A stretch of 5,661 nucleotides of DNA from contig URJD01000126.1 of NCBI GenBank assembly GCA_900548075.1, forward strand, positions 1 through 5,661, in the 5' to 3' direction. Source of the stretch: an uncultured Collinsella sp. GTDB taxonomy: Bacteria; Actinomycetota; Coriobacteriia; Coriobacteriales; Coriobacteriaceae. Numbering within the stretch: the first letter of the stretch is position 1; every line of letters starts with the position of its first letter. Made by a program: the position numbers and the translations under genes. The notes beneath the pieces were generated by a model, which made no database searches, was not told the DNA's origin, and saw nothing but the letters and a program-made list of their open reading frames with translations. This document shows, one piece after another, positions 1 to 5,197 of this stretch.

Positions 1-1090
1 CGAGCATGACGTTGTTGACCATGGGGATGTAGAGCTGGCCCTTGGTCTCGGCAGGATAGAAGACCTGCATGTGAGGCATGAGGTCCAGGCGGCTGGCCTC
101 GGATACCAGCGAGAAGGCGCCGGTGATGAGCGCCTGCGAGGCAATGATGGCCGCGATGGTGGAAAGGCCGACGGCAAAGGGACGCAGGCCCGGGGCGAGC
201 ATCTGGTAGAAGGGGTTGAGGTCGGCGATACCCATGAGCTCCGCGTTGCCGGCGTTGTTGATGAGCCACGCGCCCTGGCCCATGTAGGACAGCAGCAGGC
301 AGCACTTAACGAACGGCCAGGTAGCGTAGATATTGCCGCGCCCCACATGGCCCATGTCGGAGTAGAGTGCCTCGGCACCGGTGGTGGCGAGGAAGCAGCT
401 GCCCAAGATCATGATGCCCGCATGGTTGTTGGGGCTCAGCAGAAAGCCGATGCCACGCAGCGGATTGAGGCACAGCAGCACCGTGGGATGCTGAAGGACA
501 AAGAACAGGCCCGTACCGCCCAGGAACAAAAACCACAGCGTCATGATGGGACCAAAGGCGCGGCCGATCTTGGCCGTGCCGATGCGCTGCACCAAGAAGA
601 GTACGATGATGATGGCGAGCGTGATGGCGACAACGCGGCCCTGGTCGTCACCGAGCACGGCATGAACCGCCGGGATGGTGCGTAGGCCCTCGATAGCCGT
701 AGTCACGGTAACGGCAGGTGTGAGGATGCCATCGGCGAGCAGCGCGGCGCCGCCCAGCATAGCGGGGATGATGAGCCACTTGCCACAACGCTTGACCAGG
801 CTGTACAGGGCAAAGATACCGCCTTCGCCGTGGTTGTCGGCGCGAAGCGAGATCAGCACGTACTTGACGGTCGTCAGCAGCGTGACCGTCCACACGACAA
901 GGGAGAGCGCGCCGAGCACGAACTCCTCCGTGACGCTTCCGATGCCGCCGTTGCCGGCGACGAGCGCCTTGGTTACATACATGGGGCTGGTGCCGATATC
1001 GCCATACACCACGCCCAGCGTGACGAGCATCGCCGAGATGCTCACAGGAATCGCAGCGTGCGAAGCTGCCTCCTTGGCCTTTTGTTCCAT
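1..1090 (-). CDS. kup: Kup-family low-affinity potassium uptake permease, N-terminal 363 residues (3' end beyond window)
   Basis: Integral membrane transporter of the KUP/HAK/KT family, which imports K+ with protons. It reads as an uninterrupted minus-strand frame from an ATG at 1088-1090 to the left edge. Family signatures appear in order: GVVYGDIGTSPMY (residues 26-38), ADNHGEGGIFALYSL (84-98), LADGILTPAVTV (118-129), TGAEALYSDMGHVGR (237-251), SQALITGAFSLVSEA (318-332) and GQLYIPMVN (351-359), between hydrophobic helices. Family members run to about 620-680 residues, so a little over half is visible and the soluble C-terminal part lies outside. The start is supported by GGGAGG at 1101-1106, ten bases upstream, and by the N-terminus preceding the first signature by the usual 20-30 residues. 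The leader is short, with a promoter at 1126-1154, so kup is probably transcribed apart from the upstream nitroreductase. The family call is very secure; transport kinetics are inferred. Confidence 0.96.
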   Translation of the reverse strand, partial: MEQKAKEAASHAAIPVSISAMLVTLGVVYGDIGTSPMYVTKALVAGNGGIGSVTEEFVLGALSLVVWTVTLLTTVKYVLISLRADNHGEGGIFALYSLVKRCGKWLIIPAMLGGAALLADGILTPAVTVTTAIEGLRTIPAVHAVLGDDQGRVVAITLAIIIVLFLVQRIGTAKIGRAFGPIMTLWFLFLGGTGLFFVLQHPTVLLCLNPLRGIGFLLSPNNHAGIMILGSCFLATTGAEALYSDMGHVGRGNIYATWPFVKCCLLLSYMGQGAWLINNAGNAELMGIADLNPFYQMLAPGLRPFAVGLSTIAAIIASQALITGAFSLVSEASRLDLMPHMQVFYPAETKGQLYIPMVNNVML

Positions 1091-1125
1091 AAGCCGGTTT
1101 CCTCCCAACTTTAACGTTCGAGGGG

Positions 1126-1154
1126 ATTATAGGTAATCGGCCCATGTTTGAATG
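1126..1154 (-). promoter_or_regulatory. Probable kup promoter
   Basis: Read on the minus strand, 1126-1131 is a perfect TATAAT -10 box. At 17-bp spacing the -35 position (1149-1154) reads CATTCA, a weak match to TTGACA. Transcription would begin near 1118-1119, giving a leader of about 28 nt that contains the GGGAGG ribosome-binding site at 1101-1106. A perfect -10 in GC-rich DNA immediately before a start codon is hard to attribute to chance, but the weak -35 limits confidence. No leader structure or riboswitch fits in so short a transcript. Confidence 0.5.
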
Positions 1155-1197
1155 GCACCGTTTTCCCAGCTAGACAAACATTTATACGGCCTTTAGG

Positions 1198-1209
1198 TCA
1201 CCGCGGTGA
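1198..1209. repeat. 12-bp perfect palindrome TCACCGCGGTGA
   Basis: TCACCGCGGTGA is its own reverse complement. It lies between the kup promoter (about 45 bp upstream of the -35 position) and the 1214-1248 inverted repeat, four bases from the latter. It could be an operator for a dimeric regulator or part of the same repeat element; the sequence does not decide between these. Confidence 0.4.
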
Positions 1210-1213
1210 TATG

Positions 1214-1248
1214 GGGTGTGGCAAAGGGACTGTCCCTTTGTCACACCC
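1214..1248. repeat. Near-perfect inverted repeat (17-bp arms) directly after the nitroreductase gene; REP-like element
   Basis: Left arm GGGTGTGGCAAAGGGAC (1214-1230) and right arm GTCCCTTTGTCACACCC (1232-1248) are complementary at 16 of 17 positions around a single T at 1231. The one mismatch pairs G1221 with T1241, a G-U wobble in plus-strand RNA but a C-A mismatch in minus-strand RNA. The element starts one base beyond the nitroreductase stop codon. No T tract follows on the minus strand, so it is not a textbook intrinsic terminator, although it may stabilise or end the message. Its compact palindromic form resembles dispersed REP-type elements; that class is an inference because only one copy is visible. 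Confidence 0.75.
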
Positions 1249-1249
1249 G

Positions 1250-2122
1250 TCATTTTCCAAGCCAGTTTTTGAACCACCATTCCATGGAGCGGCTCATCTC
1301 GGCCATAAAGGGACTGGTATGTTTGCGGGTGTAGATATCCACCACGCGCTCGCCCACCTCGCGGGCGTGCGGGCGAAACATCGCATCCATCTCGGCCACC
1401 TGCGCATCCATAGTCGCGGTATCCGCACGGCGGTAGCGCTCCTCGTGCACCAGGTTCACCACGGGATGCGCGATCGCCGGACGCTCCTTTCGGGGCGTGC
1501 CGATGATGAGCATCGACAGTGGCATGGTATAGGGCGGCAAATCCAGCAGCGCGGCAACTTCCTCGGCGTTCTCGATGACATCGCCGATATAGCAGCTCCC
1601 CAGCCCCAGGGCCTCGGCGGCAACCACGGCGTTTTGGGCGGCGATCACGGCATCCTGCGCCGCGATGGCAAAGTCGCCCAGACCCGGCGCACGACGGGGC
1701 GACTTGCCCGTGCGCTCTGCAAACTCGGGCTCAAAGCAGCCCACATGCTCAAACAGATCGATCCACTTGGCATAGTCGACTACAAATATAAGTGCCCAGG
1801 GCGCCTTGGCGATCATGGGCTGATGGTCGCAAAGGTCGGCCAGACGGTCCAGCCTGGCCTGCTCGCGAATGCTCACGATGGAATACATCATCATGGCGCC
1901 CGCCGACGGTGCGCGACTCGCCGCATGTAAGATCGCCGCCCGCTGCTCGTCGGTCACCGCTACGGGACGGTCGTTGTCATCGCGCGCAAAAGCGCGCGTG
2001 GACGAACGGTGCTCCAAAATGTCCAGCACCGCATTGCCCGTAGTCTCGACCGGATAGCCGCACGTATCCACGACCGCAGCTCCGTCGCCGCCCATGTCCG
2101 CCTTGCAACCCTGCTCGCCCAT
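1250..2122 (-). CDS. Nitroreductase family protein (NfsA/FRP-like FMN oxidoreductase), 290 aa
   Basis: Predicted cytoplasmic FMN enzyme that passes electrons from NAD(P)H to nitro compounds, quinones or similar acceptors; the natural substrate cannot be read from sequence. HRSSTRAF (residues 38-45) is the N-terminal FMN-phosphate-binding motif, APSAG (71-75) is the second cofactor loop, and ALGLGSCYIG (171-180) with LSMLIIGTP (202-210) is the conserved core near the isoalloxazine ring. The C-terminal 60 residues (FRPHAREVGER, then RKHTSPFMAEMSRSMEWWFK) match the tail common in this subgroup. Its 290 residues exceed classical NfsB (about 217) because of this tail and a 30-residue leader of unknown role. 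The chosen ATG has GAGGG seven bases upstream; an ATG at 2137-2139 is out of frame. It is divergent from the LTA synthase and upstream of kup. No frameshift or missing motif is seen. Confidence 0.92.
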   Translation of the reverse strand: MGEQGCKADMGGDGAAVVDTCGYPVETTGNAVLDILEHRSSTRAFARDDNDRPVAVTDEQRAAILHAASRAPSAGAMMMYSIVSIREQARLDRLADLCDHQPMIAKAPWALIFVVDYAKWIDLFEHVGCFEPEFAERTGKSPRRAPGLGDFAIAAQDAVIAAQNAVVAAEALGLGSCYIGDVIENAEEVAALLDLPPYTMPLSMLIIGTPRKERPAIAHPVVNLVHEERYRRADTATMDAQVAEMDAMFRPHAREVGERVVDIYTRKHTSPFMAEMSRSMEWWFKNWLGK

Positions 2123-2334
2123 CGCCCTACCCTCGCCATTTCTTTAAGGAGCCTTTACGTTTCCGTGTAATTCCCGTCCATTATCGCGCAGGTCGCCACT
2201 ACATTGCGCAACACTGCCACATGCGCGCGTTAATATGGCTGGTTGTGTGCAGCCACCAAATGCGGCGCATAGCTTGGTAACAATCGGGTACCCCCCCCGC
2301 TTTCGAAGGTTTTAAGTTTGTGAGGAGTCTGAGC
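2123..2334. promoter_or_regulatory. Divergent intergenic region between nitroreductase and LTA synthase
   Basis: These 212 bases must hold promoters for both flanking genes, but neither is clear. On the minus strand GATAAT (2180-2185) is a possible -10 for the nitroreductase, without a good -35 at 16-18 bp. On the plus strand TAATAT (2231-2236) is a possible -10 for the LTA synthase, with TTGCGC at 2204-2209 too far away (21 bp). An odd-length palindrome ATGCGGCGCAT lies at 2260-2270, and a GGGTACCC palindrome (2286-2293) runs into eight consecutive C residues at 2291-2298. No small ORF with a ribosome-binding site is evident. Confidence 0.45.
2322..2327 (+). promoter_or_regulatory. Ribosome-binding site that decides the LTA synthase start
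   Basis: GAGGAG lies seven bases before the ATG at 2335-2337. The frame could also open at a GTG at 2320-2322, but that codon overlaps this Shine-Dalgarno sequence and has no site of its own. The ATG is therefore the likely start, making the protein 766 rather than 771 residues. Confidence 0.8.
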
Positions 2335-4635
2335 ATGTTTGCAGCCGCTATCTCGCTCGTCGGTCTTGCGGCGACCGTCCACTTTGTTTTACGTGAGATC
2401 AAGACCGTCAAGGCACAGTCGGGCACCGTTGCCAAGGGCGCTATCGCCTGGAGCGTCGCCTTCGGTCTGTTCCAGGTCTTTTTGACTATTTGGGGCGCCG
2501 TGGGTCTCGTCGCCCAAAACGAGCCGCTCGCCTTTGTGACGCTCATCCTGACCAATGCCATTCTCACTGGCTGCGCCTGGGCCAGCATCGCCCGCAACCG
2601 CATCGCCCCGCGCGTTTTCGCGTTCGCTGCTACCGATGCCCCCGCCCCCACCGGCAAGCTCGCCCGCCTGCGCGGTGCCTTTGTGGGCCGCCCACTCGTC
2701 GCCGCCGTCTTGTGCCTGCTGCTCGCCGGCGTCTTTGCGCTGCTGGGCATGGAGGTCTCGTCCAACCACGACTTTACCTGGGTCTACCCCCTGTGCATCC
2801 TGCTCGAGTGGGCCATCATCACCACGCTCATGACCGGCTTGTTCTTCCTTTTCCAGCGCCACGGCGCAGCTCCCGCGGTCCTAGCCTTTGCCCTCTTTGT
2901 CCTGGGCATTGCCGAGTTCTTCGTCATCACGTTTAAATCCATGCCCATCCAGCCGGGCGACCTTTCGGCCATCTCCACCGCCGCCGCGGTCGCCGGCAAC
3001 GGCTACACCTTCTCGATCTCGCTGTTCTGCGTGTTGTCCACGGGCTTTACCGCCATCGCCATGCTGCTGTGCGAGTACGCCGGCCTGGCAGCACCGCACC
3101 GTCAGAAGGGTGCCGCCAACGCCAAGCGTATGCTGCTCACCAACCTGCTCGTGGCTGTGCTGTGCCTGGGCGGCGTGACCGCACATGTCACGCTCGTCGA
3201 CTACTACAACACCCTCGGCATCACCGTCTACACCTGGCGTCCGCTCGAGAGCTACTGGCGCGAGGGCTACCTGCCCGCTTTCATTAGCGCAGCGCAGTCT
3301 ATCAAGCCGCCCAAACCCGCCGACTATTCCGTCGACGACGCCAAGGCCACGCTCAAAAAGTACGCCAAGGCCTACGACAAGTCCGATGACGCCAAGAGCG
3401 ACGAGCGCACCGCCGCAAAGGAGCAGTTCGACAGCGAGAAGCCCACGGTCATCGCCATCATGAACGAGACCTTTTCGGACCTATCCATCTACCAGAACAT
3501 GCACGCCGGCTACGAGGGTCCGCAGTACTTTAAGAGCCTGTCCAACTGCCTCAGCCGCGGCAAGCTCTACGTGAGCGCCTACGGCGGCGGCACCGCCAAT
3601 ACCGAGTTTGAGTTTATGACCGGTAACTCCATGGCCAACCTGGGGTCGGGCGTCTATCCCTATACCATCTACAACATGGAGACGACCGAGAATCTTGCCG
3701 AGCAGTTCAAGTCGCTCGGATATTCCACCACGGCCATGCACCCCAACCACGCCACCAACTGGAACCGCGAGAACGTCTATAAGGACTTTGGCTTTGACAA
3801 GTTCCTGTCCATCAACGATTTCCAGGGCGCCGATACCCTGCGCGGCATGGTGACCGACCAGGCGACCTACGACAAGATCCTGGAGCTGCTCGACCAGAAC
3901 GCCGATCCGCAGTTCATCTTCGATGTGACCATGCAGAACCACTCGGGCTACGACACGGGTCTGGTGCCGGCCGACAAGCAGATGCACCTGAATATCGACA
4001 CGACCAATCTGGACGCTAAGACCGTCGAGGACGGTACGCTCTCCGATGTCGATGAGTATGTCTCGTGCATCGAGCAGTCCGACCAGGCGCTGCGCTACTT
4101 CCTCAACGCCCTGAGCAAGCTCGATCGCAAGGTGGTCGTGGTGTTCTGGGGCGATCACCAGCCGTTCTTCCCGTCCAAGTTCAATGACAAGTGGTTTACC
4201 GGCGAGGACGATGCCACACACCAGGAACGTCTGTGGCAGACCGACTACATCATCTGGGCCAACTACGATGTTGCCGGCTGCGACCAGACGAGTAAAGTCG
4301 ACGACCTGTCCACCAACTACCTGTCTGCCCAGCTGATGCAATTGATCGGCGCCCCGCTTTCCGACTATCAAAAGGCGCATATGACGCTGCGCGAGTCGCT
4401 GCCCGCCATCAACTCCGTGGGCTACGAGGACGCCAGCCTGCGCTGGGCGCTTTCCTCCAACGCCAGCGGCGACGACGCCGCCGCCGCTGCCGCCACCAAG
4501 GCACGCGAGGATTACGCCAAGATGCAGTACTACGAGATGTTCCGCGACGGCAAGAACGTGTACACCGAGCACTTCCAGACCGAGGCCAACGAGACCGACC
4601 CCAACCTGGCACCGGGTACGACCAAGATCAAGTAG
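2335..4635 (+). CDS. LTA synthase family protein (membrane-anchored sulfatase-fold phosphoglycerol transferase), 766 aa
   Basis: Predicted envelope enzyme with a membrane N-terminus and an extracellular alkaline-phosphatase/sulfatase-fold domain. Family members (LtaS, OpgB/MdoB) move glycerol phosphate from phosphatidylglycerol to a growing polymer or glycan. About eight hydrophobic helices are visible near residues 1-18, 37-60, 65-85, 120-138, 149-173, 179-200, 223-246 and 267-288, followed by a charged linker (330-368). The catalytic domain begins at KPTVIAIMNETF. By alignment of motifs to S. aureus LtaS, Glu378 (NETF), the nucleophile Thr420 (GGGTANTEFEF), His536 (QNHSGY), and Asp607-His608 (WGDHQPF) supply the Mn2+ and substrate residues, so the site looks intact. 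LtaS has about 646 residues and five helices, so this membrane part is longer. The C-terminus has an Ala6 run (715-720) and a hydrophilic tail. Acceptor and polymer are unknown; an OpgB-like or other transferase role remains possible. Confidence 0.92.
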   Translation: MFAAAISLVGLAATVHFVLREIKTVKAQSGTVAKGAIAWSVAFGLFQVFLTIWGAVGLVAQNEPLAFVTLILTNAILTGCAWASIARNRIAPRVFAFAATDAPAPTGKLARLRGAFVGRPLVAAVLCLLLAGVFALLGMEVSSNHDFTWVYPLCILLEWAIITTLMTGLFFLFQRHGAAPAVLAFALFVLGIAEFFVITFKSMPIQPGDLSAISTAAAVAGNGYTFSISLFCVLSTGFTAIAMLLCEYAGLAAPHRQKGAANAKRMLLTNLLVAVLCLGGVTAHVTLVDYYNTLGITVYTWRPLESYWREGYLPAFISAAQSIKPPKPADYSVDDAKATLKKYAKAYDKSDDAKSDERTAAKEQFDSEKPTVIAIMNETFSDLSIYQNMHAGYEGPQYFKSLSNCLSRGKLYVSAYGGGTANTEFEFMTGNSMANLGSGVYPYTIYNMETTENLAEQFKSLGYSTTAMHPNHATNWNRENVYKDFGFDKFLSINDFQGADTLRGMVTDQATYDKILELLDQNADPQFIFDVTMQNHSGYDTGLVPADKQMHLNIDTTNLDAKTVEDGTLSDVDEYVSCIEQSDQALRYFLNALSKLDRKVVVVFWGDHQPFFPSKFNDKWFTGEDDATHQERLWQTDYIIWANYDVAGCDQTSKVDDLSTNYLSAQLMQLIGAPLSDYQKAHMTLRESLPAINSVGYEDASLRWALSSNASGDDAAAAAATKAREDYAKMQYYEMFRDGKNVYTEHFQTEANETDPNLAPGTTKIK

Positions 4636-4654
4636 CGACACGTCTTAACTGGTT

Positions 4655-4787
4655 CGTCTGCCCGGGCGGCGCGGAACGTAAGGTTCCCTGCTCGGACAGT
4701 CCTGCTCGCACGGAGAGCACATTAAGTGCTCTCCGGCTCGTGCGGAACTCGCGATGAACCTTACGTTCCGCGCCGCTCGGGCAGACG
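4655..4787. repeat. 133-bp foldback element with 33-bp near-perfect terminal inverted arms and a nested hairpin
   Basis: Outer arms 4655-4686 and 4756-4787 (32 bases each, beginning CGTCTGCCCGGGCGGC on the left) are complementary except for one position, G4665 opposite T4777, which is a G-U wobble in plus-strand RNA. Inside, GGAGAGCAC (4712-4720) and GTGCTCTCC (4726-4734) form a perfect 9-bp stem with a five-base loop, extendable by GCAC/GTGC across a bulge. The left interior also carries CCTGCTCG twice (4687-4694, 4701-4708) around the palindrome GGACAGTCC. The element starts 20 bases after the LTA synthase stop and so should lie in its 3' untranslated region. No T tract follows the outer stem. 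It could be a MITE/REP-like dispersed element or an mRNA 3'-stabilising structure; both are inferences. The arm length is well beyond chance. Confidence 0.9.
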
Positions 4788-4811
4788 CCTCGGTGTTGAG
4801 GCGCGGCTTTT
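4786..4811 (+). terminator. Weak hairpin, possible auxiliary terminator
   Basis: CGCCTC (4786-4791) and GAGGCG (4798-4803) form a 6-bp stem with the loop GGTGTT. TTTT follows at 4808-4811 after four intervening bases (CGGC), so the U tract is short and displaced. It abuts the large foldback and may be an accessory termination site for the LTA synthase transcript. Confidence 0.3.
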
Positions 4812-4841
4812 CATGAGAGCATCCGCAACACATATAAGATG

Positions 4842-4866
4842 AAGGCCACGTCATGTGGCCTTTTTT
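4842..4866 (+). terminator. Rho-independent terminator, plus strand
   Basis: AAGGCCAC (4842-4849) and GTGGCCTT (4855-4862) form a perfect 8-bp stem with the loop GTCAT, followed by a T tract at 4861-4866. It has the right polarity to end the LTA synthase message, 206 bases beyond the stop codon, which places the 133-bp foldback inside the transcript. On the minus strand the stem has no downstream T tract. Confidence 0.85.
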
Positions 4867-4871
4867 GCATC

Positions 4872-4981
4872 CGGAAAGCATGTCCCAGAATTCACGTTCG
4901 GAGTGGGATGCAGTTTCCGCTTGTGGCTCCGTTGGGAAACTGCATCCCACTCCGATTGCAAATTCCGGGACACATTTTCCG
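4872..4981. repeat. 110-bp foldback element with a 21-bp perfect inner stem
   Basis: The inner arms 4898-4918 (core GGAGTGGGATGCAGTTTCC) and 4935-4955 are perfectly complementary over 21 bp around a 16-base loop. Pairing continues outward with interruptions: TGTCCC with GGGACA, GAATT with AATTC, and CGGAAA (4872-4877) with TTTCCG (4976-4981). The sequence is unrelated to the 4655-4787 element. It begins just after the plus-strand terminator and ends before the minus-strand one, so it should be outside both flanking mRNAs. It has the form of a REP/BIME or MITE-like element; no transposase is visible to support this. Confidence 0.88.
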
Positions 4982-4995
4982 AGAGCCCGCCCATA

Positions 4996-5030
4996 CGGAA
5001 AGCCCGTCCCACTCTGACTACATCCCGCGA
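4996..5030. repeat. Degenerate partial copy of the adjacent foldback arm
   Basis: CGGAAAGCCCGTCCCA (4996-5011) matches CGGAAAGCATGTCCCA (4872-4887) at 14 of 16 positions in direct orientation. The stretch that follows (TCCCACTC, then GA and CA spaced similarly) also resembles the right arm at 4944-4965. This looks like a decayed additional unit of the same repeat family. The match is short and could partly reflect common GC-rich words. Confidence 0.4.
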
Positions 5031-5068
5031 ACGCATGCGAGCGTGTTGTCCAGGACGACCTCGTCATC

Positions 5069-5092
5069 GGGGTGATGGGAAAATGTCACCCC
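5069..5092. repeat. Small inverted repeat GGGGTGA/TCACCCC
   Basis: GGGGTGA (5069-5075) and TCACCCC (5086-5092) are perfectly complementary across a 10-base A-rich loop. There is no adjacent T tract on either strand. It may be a protein-binding site or a remnant of the neighbouring repeats; nothing in the sequence decides this. Confidence 0.35.
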
Positions 5093-5127
5093 AAACGCTT
5101 GCCACGGTTGCGCCCACGAGTGTCAAG

Positions 5128-5152
5128 AAAAAAGCCTCGAGAATTTCGAGGC
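5128..5152 (-). terminator. Rho-independent terminator of the flavodoxin gene
   Basis: Read on the minus strand, GCCTCGA (complement of 5146-5152) and TCGAGGC (complement of 5134-5140) form a perfect 7-bp stem with a five-base loop, followed by six T residues (complement of 5128-5133). It lies about 45 bases past the flavodoxin stop. On the plus strand only TTT follows the stem, so it acts mainly on minus-strand transcription. Confidence 0.85.
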
Positions 5153-5197
5153 TTTCACATTTGTATTGTTTTGCACGAAGGACCGCGAACGGCGAAG

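Larger units (their letters stand above)
4636..5197. other. Repeat-rich convergent intergenic region without a credible gene
   Basis: These 562 bases separate the converging LTA synthase and flavodoxin genes. In order they hold a 133-bp foldback repeat, a weak hairpin with four T residues (4786-4811), a strong plus-strand terminator, a 110-bp foldback repeat, a degenerate partial copy of it, a 7-bp-arm hairpin and a minus-strand terminator. Open frames here run through the palindromes, lack ribosome-binding sites and resemble no protein family I know, so I call none as coding. No tRNA or rRNA signature is seen. Confidence 0.8.

Noticed and set aside
71..1136. Several plus- and minus-strand frames overlapping kup
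   Set aside because: The continuous minus-strand frame from 1090 carries all the Kup signatures; the others are shadows of it with Arg/Ala-rich translations.
1148..1930. Plus-strand open frame (260 codons) opposite the nitroreductase
   Set aside because: Antisense to a gene with clear flavin-binding motifs; the translation is His/Gly/Arg-rich, without recognisable domains, and its start runs through the intergenic palindrome.
2204..2236. TTGCGC and TAATAT as a promoter for the LTA synthase
   Set aside because: The 21-bp spacing is outside the normal range; it is recorded only as a loose possibility in the intergenic entry.
3481..4641. Long minus-strand open frame (386 codons) opposite the LTA synthase
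   Set aside because: It is an antisense shadow of a strongly supported gene in GC-rich DNA; its Val/Gly/Leu-rich low-complexity translation matches no family and it lacks a ribosome-binding site.
4810..4838. Possible promoter TTCATG-17-TATAAG for a small RNA
   Set aside because: The -35 is weak and the terminator stem begins at 4842, so a transcript would end almost at once.
4655..4981. CRISPR array or tRNA cluster
   Set aside because: The repeats are inverted rather than regularly spaced direct repeats, and no cloverleaf or CCA end is seen.
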